A DNA stretch of 14,186 nucleotides from Thiotrichaceae bacterium. GTDB taxonomy: Bacteria > Pseudomonadota > Gammaproteobacteria > Thiotrichales > Thiotrichaceae. The DNA is taken from assembly GCA_027009095.1 (NCBI GenBank), contig JALVDG010000099.1, positions 1-14,186 of the forward strand, given 5' to 3'. The position numbers were made by a program, and so were the translations under genes. Shown here piece by piece: positions 1-7,410 of this stretch (its first letter is position 1; the number at the start of each line of letters is the position of its first letter). The notes beneath the pieces are model-generated. The model was given only the letters and a program-made list of their open reading frames with translations, did no database searches and had not been told where the DNA came from.

Positions 1-73
1 GCTCATTTCTGCTTATAAACTCCGCCCTTTTGCCTTGAACTCGGACAATATAGAGCGCAATCTGAGCAGTTAC
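1..73 (-). mobile_element. Truncated copy of repeat family A (MITE-like), cut by the window edge
   Basis: Read on the minus strand, this stretch matches 7414-7486 at 67 of 73 positions by eye, starting with the same terminal sequence GTAACTGCTCAGATTG. The far end lies outside the window, so its second terminal repeat and any target duplication cannot be judged. It lies in inverted orientation relative to the complete copy at 7394-7535. It contains no ORF and is probably a non-autonomous element. Confidence 0.75.
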
Positions 74-106
74 AATTATTGCTATTCAGATGTTTTACTG
101 AAAAAA

Positions 107-169
107 ATCAACAAAAATTACAGGAGAAAGATATGGTGCAGCTGAGTGTTACCTGTAATTTTTGTTGAT
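107..169. repeat. Perfect 18-bp inverted repeat (long hairpin) upstream of adk
   Basis: Positions 107-124 and 152-169 are perfect reverse complements (ATCAACAAAAATTACAGG and its complement), with a 27-nt loop at 125-151. No U-rich tail follows, so it is not an ordinary intrinsic terminator. The left arm carries the AGG of a Shine-Dalgarno-like AGGAG (122-126), and the right arm overlaps a candidate -35 box. It could be a leader hairpin or a small palindromic mobile element. The pairing is certain; the role is not. Confidence 0.7.
133..168 (+). CDS. Possible 11-residue leader peptide inside the hairpin
   Basis: ATG at 133 follows AGGAG (122-126) with a 6-nt spacer and opens the short frame MVQLSVTCNFC, ending at TGA 166-168 inside the right arm of the 18-bp inverted repeat. 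The start site is good, but an ORF this short occurs often by chance. Translation would open the hairpin, which is why it is listed. The amino-acid content gives no clear link to adenylate kinase or to a particular charged tRNA. No promoter upstream of the hairpin is obvious. Confidence 0.15.
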   Translation: MVQLSVTCNFC

Positions 170-191
170 AGTCGGAGTTATTCGCTATAAT
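162..191 (+). promoter_or_regulatory. Candidate sigma70 promoter
   Basis: TTGTTG (162-167), an 18-nt spacer and a perfect TATAAT (186-191). The -35 lies in the right arm of the 18-bp inverted repeat, so hairpin extrusion or a bound protein could affect it. It would drive the short ORF at 241 and possibly adk about 290 bp downstream. This was found by eye against the consensus; AT-rich intergenic DNA gives many false matches. Confidence 0.35.
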
Positions 192-240
192 AATAAAATT
201 TTTAAAATTATATAGTGACAACCCCTTTAGAGGTGCGGAC

Positions 241-288
241 ATGAAAAATCACATTACCGTTACTTTTTCTTTAGTATTTGCATACTAG
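241..288 (+). pseudogene. 15-codon ORF resembling the start of a signal peptide, probably a gene remnant
   Basis: ATG at 241 is preceded by AGAGGTG and encodes MKNHITVTFSLVFAY before TAG at 286-288. A charged N-terminus followed by a hydrophobic run looks like the beginning of an export signal, but the frame stops at once. The stop lies in an ACTAGT hexamer (284-289), a word that also marks the ends of element B and the palindrome in the FecR-like gene. It may be a decayed secreted-protein gene, a leader peptide or chance. Confidence 0.2.
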
Positions 289-480
289 TCACCACACATA
301 AACTCTGACGCACATAAAGACAAACAGTTCAAAAAAATATGCTTATTTTATAAATTTTTTTTATTGCACTCTATTGTTAATCAATTATACAGGTTCATAA
401 AGAAAAGATAGGGTAGACTACCCGACCATCTATTGGGCAGCTTAATAGTTTAGTTGCTCTTAACTCAACGGAGAATATCT
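289..480 (+). promoter_or_regulatory. adk leader with a weak candidate promoter and a short hairpin
   Basis: No gene is seen in this AT-rich stretch. A candidate sigma70 promoter is TTGCAC (364-369), a 16-nt spacer, then TATACA (386-391); both boxes are imperfect. A short palindrome, GGGTAGACTACCC, occupies 411-423. The ribosome binding site CGGAGA (469-474) sits 6 nt before ATG 481 and decides the adk start. Confidence 0.3.
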
Positions 481-1152
481 ATGAATATCTTAGCTTTTGG
501 TCCAAATGGAAGTGGTAAAGGCACGCAGGGTGCGATAGTAAAAGAAAAATATGGTTTAGATCATATCGAGTCTGGTGCTATTTTTCGTGAGCACATTAAA
601 GGTGGCACTGAGCTTGGTATGAAGGCGAAAGCATTTATCGAAAGTGGTGATTTAGTGCCTGATGAAATTACCATTCCAATGGTGTTAGAAACATTGGCAA
701 AATCAAAAGAAAAAGGTTGGTTGCTAGATGGTTTCCCTCGCTCACTTGCTCAAGCGGAAGCTTTGGACAAGGCACTAAAAGAGTCTGGTATGGCACTTGA
801 TTATGTAATGGAAATTACCCTTGATCGTGAGATTGCAAAAGAGCGCATTATGGGTCGTCGTTTATGTGCAAATGATAATAACCACCCTAATCACATTGCT
901 TTTGAGGCAATTAAACCAGTCGAGAAAGACGGTGAATTAGTGTGTCGTGTATGTGGTGGTGAGCTTTCTACGCGTGCGGATGATCAAGATGAAGAGGCTA
1001 TCAATAAACGTCATGATATTTATTATGATGAAACAACAGGCACGATGGCAGCGGTTAATTATTTTAAAAATACAGATGTAAAAATAATTGCAGTGGATGG
1101 CACAAAGACAATTAAAGAAATCTCAGAAGAAATTATGCAGCAGATTGGCTAG
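481..1152 (+). CDS. adk: Adenylate kinase (AMP/ATP phosphotransferase)
   Basis: Converts ATP + AMP to 2 ADP in the cytoplasm, setting adenylate balance. The 223-residue product has the P-loop GPNGSGKGT (7-15), the AMP-site signature LLDGFPRS (81-88) and GRRL (125-128) leading into a long LID. The LID (about 126-170) has Cys129, His135, Cys155 and Cys158, a possible metal site, then RADDQDEEAINKRH. The P-loop differs from the common GAPGAGKGT and matches an adk subgroup I associate with some deltaproteobacteria and sulfur or methane gammaproteobacteria. An in-frame TTG at 454 is possible, but CGGAGA at 469-474 fits ATG 481. It is monocistronic, converging on glyS. Repeat C begins 2 bp after the stop. 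Confidence 0.93.
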   Translation: MNILAFGPNGSGKGTQGAIVKEKYGLDHIESGAIFREHIKGGTELGMKAKAFIESGDLVPDEITIPMVLETLAKSKEKGWLLDGFPRSLAQAEALDKALKESGMALDYVMEITLDREIAKERIMGRRLCANDNNHPNHIAFEAIKPVEKDGELVCRVCGGELSTRADDQDEEAINKRHDIYYDETTGTMAAVNYFKNTDVKIIAVDGTKTIKEISEEIMQQIG

Positions 1153-1154
1153 CA

Positions 1155-1414
1155 TTAGTAACTGATATTATGCAACCCCTCATTCAAATATCAGTGAAAG
1201 TTTTCGTCTAGTTTTTCTGATAACAGGAGTGAAAGCTTCAGCTTTTCAATCACCAAAAGTTATACTGCTGATGCTGATAAGACAAAACGATAGAGCAAAC
1301 ATCCGTCTCGCCTATCGGCATGAGAAAAGATAAATCTTTTACTCCTTTTTATATCAATAAAGTTTAAGGGATGGCAGGTTTTAAGTGACGAGACTGAGTA
1401 ACATCAGTTAGTAA
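1155..1414. mobile_element. Repeat family C element between adk and glyS, with about 20-bp imperfect terminal inverted repeats
   Basis: The left end 1155-1174 (TTAGTAACTGATATTATGCA) and the reverse complement of 1395-1414 (TTACTAACTGATGTTACTCA) agree at 16 of 20 positions. The left end also matches 10692-10739 in inverted orientation, including a perfect 18-bp block (1190-1207 against 10692-10709), so this is a dispersed repeat. The 260-bp interior has no credible ORF. It contains a hairpin GAAAGC-TTCA-GCTTTTC near 1231 and a stem CGATAG/CTATCG at about 1288-1316. It could be a MITE or the two ends of a deleted insertion sequence. No clear target duplication was found. Confidence 0.55.
1217..1246 (+). 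repeat. Direct repeat, copy 1 (inside element C)
   Basis: CTGATAACAGGAGTGAAAGC followed by TTCAGCTTTT recurs almost exactly at 1476-1505, about 260 bp away, with two substitutions. The unit includes a small hairpin (GAAAGC, loop TTCA, GCTTTTC). One copy lies inside element C and the other outside, so the spacing is close to the length of element C. Confidence 0.6.
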
Positions 1415-1421
1415 ATAATAA

Positions 1422-1448
1422 AAACAGCCCATGCAATGTGGGCTGTTT
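1422..1448 (-). terminator. Rho-independent terminator for glyQ-glyS
   Basis: The stem AAACAGCCCA (1422-1431) pairs perfectly with TGGGCTGTTT (1439-1448) around a 7-nt loop. Read on the minus strand it is followed by a T-rich run (TTTTTATTATT), as expected for termination of the glyS transcript about 90 nt after the stop codon. The plus-strand tail is weaker, so it may also act less efficiently for adk readthrough. Confidence 0.85.
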
Positions 1449-1475
1449 ATAAGTAGTTTTCAGACAAATAACGTC

Positions 1476-1505
1476 CTGATAATAGGAGTGAAAGCTTCAA
1501 CTTTT
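1476..1505 (+). repeat. Direct repeat, copy 2 (3' flank of glyS)
   Basis: Second copy of the unit at 1217-1246. It lies between the glyS terminator hairpin and the glyS stop codon, so it is part of the glyS 3' untranslated region. The 30-nt similarity is visible by eye; its function is unknown. Confidence 0.6.
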
Positions 1506-1535
1506 AATTATAAATGTCTATCAATATCAGAGAAA

Positions 1536-3608
1536 CTACTGCAAACGCGATAGATCAGCTACATGCAAGAATAAATTTCTCATCTGTTGCAATAAAGCTA
1601 AACGATTGTTTTTTAATGCTTCATCGTCCGCCATTACCATCACGCTATCAAAGAAATTATCCACGTCACTGCGTAGCTCTGCTAAAGCACTCAATGCTTC
1701 GGTGTATTTAGCCTCTGCAAAAAGTGGGCTTACGGTATCGCTTAATGTCAATACGGTTTGATAAAGTGCTTTTTCCGCATCTTCCACTAATACATTGCTA
1801 TCAACGCTATCAGAAATAGATCCTTTGGCTTTTTTGATGATATTTCCAATGCGTTTATTTGCCGCAGCCAATGGTTCAGCAGCGTCAAGTGCTCGGAACT
1901 GTGTTACTGCTTTGACACGCTGATCAAAGTCTAAAGGTCGAGAGGGATCGACACTGGCAACCGCATCAACCACATCACCTGCTATTTTCTTATCTTTATA
2001 GTAGGCTCGTAAACGTTCCATAATAAAGGCATAGGTCTCATCGACTGCTTTACTTGCATCCGCTTTATCATTTAGCCCTTCTGCTGCAATACTGAGCAAC
2101 TGTTTTAAATCTAAATCTAACTCACCTTCAATTAAAATGCGTAACACACCAATGGCGGCACGACGTAAGGCATAAGGGTCTTTACTGCCTGTTGGCTTTA
2201 AACCAATGGCGAATATGCCGAGTAAAGTATCCAAACGATCCGCTAACGAGAGTATTTTTCCTGTCATACTGGCAGGGATAACATCGTCGGCAAAAGCTGG
2301 TTGATATTGCTGTTGCATCGCATCGGCAACGGCTGAGGTTTCACCATCGCGCTGGGCATAATAGCGTCCCATAATGCCTTGTAACTCAGCAAATTCACCC
2401 ACCATATCACTCATTAAGTCACACTTACTTAATGTAGCTGCACGATAAGCATCCGAGGTATTTTCGCCTAATTGTTCAGCGATATATTGACTTAACTCAG
2501 CCACTCGCTCGGTTTTTTCAAAGAGTGTACCTAGTTTTTGCTGGAAGAATATTTTTTTGGTGGCTTCGCGACGAGATTCTAAAGAAACTTTACCATCCTG
2601 TTGCCAGAAAAATGCCGCATCACTAAAGCGTGGACGAATCACTCGCTCATTACCTTGGCGTACTGCATCAGGATTTTTACTGTCAATATTAGCAATCGTA
2701 ATAAAGTACGGTAGTAATGCACCATTGCTATCAACAACAGGAAAATATTTTTGATGATCTTGCATACTTGAGATTAAACATTCTTGAGGAATATCTAAAA
2801 ACTCTTTATCAAAGCTTCCTGATACCGCAATAGGCCATTCGATTAAGGCGGTTACTTCATTTAGCAAGTTATCATCTATCTGAGCAACACCACCTAATGC
2901 CTTTGCCGCATCTTCTGCTTGTTGACGCACTCTATCGCGACGTTCATTAAAATCAGCAATAACATAGCCTATTTGTTTTAGACTAGCGGCATAATCAGCA
3001 GGATTTGAAAGTTTTATACTGTCTGGATGATGAAAGCGATGACCACGAGTTTCATTACTTGGAGTAATATCCATGACTTTATCGTTAATAACCTCGTTTC
3101 CAAGCATCATCACGATCCAATGTACGGGGCGCACAAATTCCAGATCACTTGAGCCCCAACGCATACGCTTAGGGATGGGTAAGGATGAGAGTGATTTCGA
3201 TACAATATCTGCCACTAACTCAGCCGTTGCTTTACCTGTCACTTCTTTTTTAAAGACTAACCATTCGCCTTTATCTGTTTTCATGCGCTCAAGATCAGCC
3301 ACATCCACACCACAAGAGCCTGCAAAACCTTGTGCCGCTCGACTTGGATTACCTTCATCATCAAAAGCCGCTTGTACCGCTGGGCCTCTGCGCTCGACTA
3401 ACTGGTCTTCTTGTCGTACAGGAATGCCTTTTAGTAGCACGGCTAAACGACGAGGGGCAGCATAAGAAATAACCTCTTGTGCTTGTAAAGAAGCCTCTTT
3501 AAAGCCTGATACGACACCATCTGTAAAGGCTTTTGATAAGTTTAACAAGGCTTTAGGAGGAAGTTCTTCTGTTCCGATTTCAATTAATAAGTCTTTATTA
3601 TCAGCCAT
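1536..3608 (-). CDS. glyS: Glycyl-tRNA synthetase beta subunit
   Basis: Beta subunit of the bacterial alpha2beta2 glycyl-tRNA synthetase, which charges tRNA-Gly; beta contributes most tRNA recognition. The 690 residues are almost the usual length (the E. coli protein has 689). The N-terminus MADNKDLLIEIGTEELPPKA is the family hallmark, and residues PIPKRMRWG and FVRPVHWIV further in are also typical. The C-terminal part is the helical tRNA-binding region. The start is fixed by GGAGA upstream of ATG 3608. glyQ ends only 2 bp before this start, so the ribosome site lies inside glyQ and the two are probably translated together. The gene looks intact. Confidence 0.97.
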   Translation of the reverse strand: MADNKDLLIEIGTEELPPKALLNLSKAFTDGVVSGFKEASLQAQEVISYAAPRRLAVLLKGIPVRQEDQLVERRGPAVQAAFDDEGNPSRAAQGFAGSCGVDVADLERMKTDKGEWLVFKKEVTGKATAELVADIVSKSLSSLPIPKRMRWGSSDLEFVRPVHWIVMMLGNEVINDKVMDITPSNETRGHRFHHPDSIKLSNPADYAASLKQIGYVIADFNERRDRVRQQAEDAAKALGGVAQIDDNLLNEVTALIEWPIAVSGSFDKEFLDIPQECLISSMQDHQKYFPVVDSNGALLPYFITIANIDSKNPDAVRQGNERVIRPRFSDAAFFWQQDGKVSLESRREATKKIFFQQKLGTLFEKTERVAELSQYIAEQLGENTSDAYRAATLSKCDLMSDMVGEFAELQGIMGRYYAQRDGETSAVADAMQQQYQPAFADDVIPASMTGKILSLADRLDTLLGIFAIGLKPTGSKDPYALRRAAIGVLRILIEGELDLDLKQLLSIAAEGLNDKADASKAVDETYAFIMERLRAYYKDKKIAGDVVDAVASVDPSRPLDFDQRVKAVTQFRALDAAEPLAAANKRIGNIIKKAKGSISDSVDSNVLVEDAEKALYQTVLTLSDTVSPLFAEAKYTEALSALAELRSDVDNFFDSVMVMADDEALKNNRLALLQQMRNLFLHVADLSRLQ

Positions 3609-3610
3609 GA

Positions 3611-4537
3611 TTATTTCTCCTCACCCTTGGTTTCGTTATTCTTTTTTAGCATAGGGAAGCCGAGAGCCTCGCGTGAGTCGTAATAGGATTGTGCAATCGC
3701 ACGAGATAAAGCACGCACTCGCAACATATATCGCTGTCGCTCTGTCACTGAAATTGCGTGACGAGAATCGAGCAAATTAAACGCATGTGATGCTTGTAAC
3801 ATCTGCTCATAGGCAGGTAAGGGTAAGCCATCTTCGATTAATTGTTGGCTGTCTTTTTCTGCTACATCAAAATGATGAAAAAGTGCATCGACATTGGCTT
3901 TTTCAAAATTATAAGCGGATTGCTCAACCTCATTACGGTGATAAATATCGCCATAGGTAACAGGGCCTTCAGGACCATGCGTCCAGATTAAATCATAAAC
4001 CGTTTCAGCATCTTGCAAATACATTGCTAAACGCTCTAAGCCATAGGTTAGCTCACCCGCAACTGGTTTACAGTCTAAACCACCGACTTGCTGGAAATAG
4101 GTAAACTGGCTGACTTCCATACCGTTTAGCCAAATTTCCCAACCTAAACCCCATGCGCCTAAAGTCGGAGACTCCCAGTTATCTTCCACAAAACGAATAT
4201 CATGCTCTAGTGGATCAAAACCAATGGCTTTTAAAGAACCTAAATACAACTCCTGAATATCTAATGGTGATGGTTTAAGAATGACCTGAAACTGATAAAA
4301 GCGCTGTAAACGATTAGGGTTATCACCATAGCGACCATCAGTAGGGCGACGCGATGGCTGTACATACGCCGCATTCCAAGGCTCTGGTCCTATTGCGCGT
4401 AAAAAAGTGGCAGGATGATCTGTACCTGCTCCCATTGGCATATCGTAAGGCTGTAAGATGGCACAACCTTGTTTTGCCCAGTAATCTTGTAGGGCGAAAA
4501 TAAGACCTTGAAAGGTAGAAACATTATATTCCGACAT
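3611..4537 (-). CDS. glyQ: Glycyl-tRNA synthetase alpha subunit
   Basis: Class II catalytic subunit that forms glycyl-adenylate and works with GlyS. The 308 residues compare with about 303 in E. coli. Strongly conserved blocks are visible: [20 protein letters not shown] near the N-terminus, [20 protein letters not shown] (37-56), the motif [20 protein letters not shown], and [20 protein letters not shown] in the middle. The C-terminus is slightly extended and charged ([11 protein letters not shown]). It is first in the glyQ-glyS operon. No strong Shine-Dalgarno sequence is seen before ATG 4537. A candidate promoter lies about 130 bp upstream. Confidence 0.97.
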   Translation of the reverse strand: MSEYNVSTFQGLIFALQDYWAKQGCAILQPYDMPMGAGTDHPATFLRAIGPEPWNAAYVQPSRRPTDGRYGDNPNRLQRFYQFQVILKPSPLDIQELYLGSLKAIGFDPLEHDIRFVEDNWESPTLGAWGLGWEIWLNGMEVSQFTYFQQVGGLDCKPVAGELTYGLERLAMYLQDAETVYDLIWTHGPEGPVTYGDIYHRNEVEQSAYNFEKANVDALFHHFDVAEKDSQQLIEDGLPLPAYEQMLQASHAFNLLDSRHAISVTERQRYMLRVRALSRAIAQSYYDSREALGFPMLKKNNETKGEEK

Positions 4538-4925
4538 AGTTAAACGCTTTTATTAGTATGAGGACAGTTTAATAAAAATGACCTTTATAAATGAATAGAA
4601 TAGCGAAATCGCTACTGTTTGAGGAAGCTATGATATAAATTATTCAAAATTTCCTAAAGCGGGTGATTATACGACATTTTTTATCGTAGGCAGTAAATAA
4701 AGAGGTGATGGTATCAATAAAAGGAAAGATGGCAGATTTTTACTTGCAAACTGATCTATACAAAGAACTTTCCTCCCAACTACTGTTTATCCAGAAATTA
4801 ATACTGCTTATTTATAAGTCAAACCTTTAGTAGTTTAGCTGTTATTTTTTATCGCAAAATATTATTGATAGAAGAGTTTAAGTATTAGGCTATTTTTATA
4901 CTCTAAAAACAACAGAAGTTACAAA
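4538..4925. promoter_or_regulatory. Divergent intergenic region between glyQ and the 3D-domain gene
   Basis: No gene is seen here. On the minus strand a perfect TATAAT (plus positions 4666-4671) could be the -10 of glyQ, leaving a leader of about 120 nt; no good -35 accompanies it. The leader contains the small hairpin TAGCGA-AA-TCGCTA near 4603-4616. There is no sign of a T-box. The half facing the 3D-domain gene is AT-rich, with no promoter I would defend. Confidence 0.35.
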
Positions 4926-5471
4926 ATGACATTATTTCATACGTTTACAGTCTATTTTTTGCTGATATTGACAACATCATCAGTGTATGCAGAACCTGAA
5001 AATAAATTAATAGATTATTTATCCTTAAATGATGATATATCTCTTATATATAAAAAAGCCGAAGAGCAAGAAACAGTGCTTGATGAAAATATGTCTTTGG
5101 CTATTAGCTATTTTTTAAATGAAACAACAAATAAGACAACACCAGACTTAAATGTACTAGAGGTCGAGGCAACAGCCTATACATCCCATATTGCTCAGAC
5201 AGATAATACCCCAACGATTGCTGCATGGGGGGATCGTTTAAAGACAACAACTAAAGCAATAGCAGTATCGCATGATTTATTAAAAAAATATGGTTTAAAG
5301 TATCGTACTAAAGTACGGATTAAAGGATTATCAGGGGAGTTTTTGGTATTGGATAAAATGCACAAACGTTGGAAGAAAAAGATTGATATTTATATGGGAA
5401 TGAATCGTAAAGCAGCATTTAAATGGGGAAAGAGAAAGGTACTTTTGTCATGGGTTAAGGAAAGTGTATGA
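4926..5471 (+). CDS. Secreted 3D-domain (double-psi beta-barrel) protein
   Basis: The 181-residue precursor has a signal peptide (hydrophobic 8-20, likely cleavage after VYA, residue 22). A linker of about 55 residues leads to a C-terminal domain at about 79-177. That domain reads EVEATAYTS, then AIAVSHDLL, GEFLVLDKM and KKIDIYMG. This is the layout of the 3D domain (named for three aspartates; Asp143 and Asp154 are the clear ones), related to the MltA/RlpA barrel that acts on peptidoglycan. Likely a periplasmic cell-wall protein; catalysis is unproven. The Shine-Dalgarno sequence is weak (AGAAG). It stands alone between divergent glyQ and the next gene. Confidence 0.7.
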   Translation: MTLFHTFTVYFLLILTTSSVYAEPENKLIDYLSLNDDISLIYKKAEEQETVLDENMSLAISYFLNETTNKTTPDLNVLEVEATAYTSHIAQTDNTPTIAAWGDRLKTTTKAIAVSHDLLKKYGLKYRTKVRIKGLSGEFLVLDKMHKRWKKKIDIYMGMNRKAAFKWGKRKVLLSWVKESV

Positions 5472-5482
5472 ATATTTGGTAT

Positions 5483-5501
5483 TGCGTAACATCACTTAAT
5501 A
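5483..5501 (+). repeat. Solitary match to the end of repeat family C
   Basis: TGCGTAACATCACTTAATA matches 10724-10742 at 18 of 19 positions and also resembles 1395-1412. It lies 12 bp after the stop codon of the 3D-domain gene, but in the opposite orientation relative to that gene from the copies next to adk and the lipoprotein. No partner end was found, so it may be a relic or a chance match in AT-rich DNA. Confidence 0.35.
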
Positions 5502-5586
5502 TATTGAGCAGTTATTAAAAAAGGAAAATAACACAGTAAACAACTTATGTTACAATTATCTGCATACTAAAAATACGGGTTAAAAT

Positions 5587-6162
5587 ATGGCTCAAGCTAC
5601 GCTAAAAACTGCACCAAAACCAAAACGACGCTGGCTACGTTACTTACTTGAATTTATTATTATTATTGCATTGGTTTTTGCTTTTAGAGCATGGCAGCAA
5701 CGTAATATGGTCGATGGGGTTGCACCTGAAATTCAAGGTGTGCTAATGGATGGAAAGATTACGCAACTTAAAAATTATCGTGGTAAACCTGTGCTATTAC
5801 ACTTTTGGGCAACATGGTGTCCTTTCTGTAAAATAGAGGAAGGTAGTATCACGGGTATTGCAAAAGATTGGCCCGTGTTAACCGTTGCCTATCAATCAGG
5901 TGATAAAGCAGCCATTGAGAAGCATATAAAAGAAAGGGGCTTAGAAAGCTGGGCGATTATTTCCGATCCTGATAGCCGTTTAGCTGAGCTATATGGTGTA
6001 ACAGGTGTACCTACCACTTTTATTATTGATGCTAACGGTAATATTCGTTTCCGCGAAGTAGGCTTAACTAGCTCGTGGGGTTTACGGGCGCGCTTATGGT
6101 ATGCGGATAAAATGCCTTTACCTGAAGTGACGGATCACGCGAATACAGCGACAGCACAATAA
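5587..6162 (+). CDS. Membrane-anchored thioredoxin-like protein disulfide oxidoreductase (TlpA/ScsD type)
   Basis: The 191 residues begin with a basic cytoplasmic tail (PKPKRR, 11-15) and one membrane segment (about 19-34), placing the thioredoxin fold in the periplasm. The active site is WCPFC (77-81), preceded by HFWAT, and the cis-proline motif is GVPTTF (Pro142). This layout matches the TlpA/DsbE/ScsD family of protein disulfide reductases or oxidases. The substrate (cytochrome c maturation, copper stress or other) cannot be told, since no ccm or scs genes flank it. ATG 5587 has no strong Shine-Dalgarno sequence. The C-terminal tail rich in Ala and Thr looks disordered. Confidence 0.85.
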   Translation: MAQATLKTAPKPKRRWLRYLLEFIIIIALVFAFRAWQQRNMVDGVAPEIQGVLMDGKITQLKNYRGKPVLLHFWATWCPFCKIEEGSITGIAKDWPVLTVAYQSGDKAAIEKHIKERGLESWAIISDPDSRLAELYGVTGVPTTFIIDANGNIRFREVGLTSSWGLRARLWYADKMPLPEVTDHANTATAQ

Positions 6163-6178
6163 AAAAGTGGCAATGAAT

Positions 6179-6241
6179 AAAACTCTGTTAAATCCTATAT
6201 TTTAAGCTTGATTACGTTTAATCGATTCTAGCCAGAGTTTT
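6179..6241 (+). terminator. Weak terminator-like inverted repeat
   Basis: AAAACTCTG (6179-6187) pairs with CAGAGTTTT (6233-6241), followed by more T residues just before the MFS start codon. The 45-nt loop is long for an intrinsic terminator, and the right arm ends 5 bp before ATG 6247, so it could instead affect initiation of the MFS gene. Confidence 0.25.
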
Positions 6242-6246
6242 TTAAC

Positions 6247-7410
6247 ATGTTCCTAGATAGAGCCTACCCCTATTATCGTCTCTCTACTTTTTACCTATTC
6301 TTTTTTGCAGCACTTGGCTCCTTTGTTCCCTACTGGTCTCTTTATCTTCAGCAGTTAGACTTTAATGCGGCTGAGATTGGGGAGATTATGGCGATATCAA
6401 TGGCGAGCAAGGTTGTTGCACCTTATTTATGGGGGTGGCTTGCTGATCATGGTGGTAAGCGTTTACAAATTATCCGCTTAACAGCTTTTCTTGCCTGCCT
6501 ATTTTTTGCTGCAATATTCTTTCGAACTGATTATCTTTGGATAGCGTTGATTACCGCATTGTTTGGTTTTTTTTGGAATGCAAGCTTGCCTTTATACGAA
6601 GCACTTACTCTCAATCATCTGGCAGATAAAATATCAGAATACAGCCATATTCGTATTTGGGGGTCGGTTGGCTTTATTCTTAGTGTGATTGTATTACCAC
6701 TAGGCTTTGATAACGGCAATTTTAATATTATTCCCATCACCTTATTATCACTGCTTATTTTAACCAGCTTATCGACCTTTCTTATTAGCGATAAACCCTA
6801 TCATAGCAAAGAAGTATCACAGCGTAGTATCTGGAGTATCGTCAAACAACCGATTGTGATGGCTTTTTTAGTGATTTGTACCTTACAGGTAATGAGTCAT
6901 GGCGCGTATTACACCTTTTTTAGCATCTACATGACAAGTAGTGGTTATACCCCTTTATTTACAGGTTGGATGTGGGCGCTGGGGGTGATCGCTGAGATTG
7001 TTGTTTTTATTTTAATGCATCATATACTAGCACGTTATAATGCAGGGTTATTATTAGCACTGGCATTGCTAGGAACAGCGTTACGGTGGTATTTACTCGC
7101 CTATTTTGTTAATTTCTTGCCCTTGCTCATTTTGCTACAGCTACTGCATGCCGTCAGTTTTGGCTTATTTCATGCCGCCGCCATACATTTAGTCCATGAT
7201 TTATTTCCCAACCGTTTACAAGGTAGAGGACAAGCGCTATATGCTGGCCTATGTTTTGGTCTAGGTGGTGTTATTGGTAACCTACTCAGTGGATATGCAT
7301 GGGAGCCACTGGGTGCGACGACAACTTTTGTTGCTTCGAGTTTAGTCGCATTAATCGGCAGTATCATTGCGTGGTTTTTTATCGCAAAATCAAGTAACTA
7401 CTCAGTATAG
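6247..7410 (+). CDS. MFS transporter, HcaT/LacY-like (MFS_1-like) family
   Basis: The 387-residue inner-membrane protein has about 12 hydrophobic helices. It opens with YYRLSTFYLFFFAALGSFVP and continues with FNAAEIGEIMAISMASKVVA and WGWLADHGGKR, the loop 2-3 signature. This is the pattern of 3-phenylpropionate-type (HcaT) permeases common in gammaproteobacteria; the substrate is not predictable. The last codons (NYSV and TAG 7408-7410) come from repeat A, inserted at 7394. Joining the flanks at the duplicated target restores a frame ending HIK and TAA at 7555-7557. The original gene therefore probably ended 23 bp before birA. The ATG has no clear Shine-Dalgarno sequence. Confidence 0.85.
   Translation: MFLDRAYPYYRLSTFYLFFFAALGSFVPYWSLYLQQLDFNAAEIGEIMAISMASKVVAPYLWGWLADHGGKRLQIIRLTAFLACLFFAAIFFRTDYLWIALITALFGFFWNASLPLYEALTLNHLADKISEYSHIRIWGSVGFILSVIVLPLGFDNGNFNIIPITLLSLLILTSLSTFLISDKPYHSKEVSQRSIWSIVKQPIVMAFLVICTLQVMSHGAYYTFFSIYMTSSGYTPLFTGWMWALGVIAEIVVFILMHHILARYNAGLLLALALLGTALRWYLLAYFVNFLPLLILLQLLHAVSFGLFHAAAIHLVHDLFPNRLQGRGQALYAGLCFGLGGVIGNLLSGYAWEPLGATTTFVASSLVALIGSIIAWFFIAKSSNYSV

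Noticed and set aside
3073..3465. 130-codon plus-strand ORF within glyS
   Set aside because: It is antisense to a strongly conserved glyS region and has no ribosome site or domain, so it is a shadow of the real gene.
4538..4670. T-box leader upstream of glyQ
   Set aside because: No T-box consensus or large structured leader is visible, and T-boxes are not expected in gammaproteobacteria.
5483..5555. Small element bounded by TGCGTAACATCAC and AACTTATGTTACAA
   Set aside because: The two ends face the wrong way relative to family C ends, and the second match is loose; only the single end at 5483 is kept, at low confidence.
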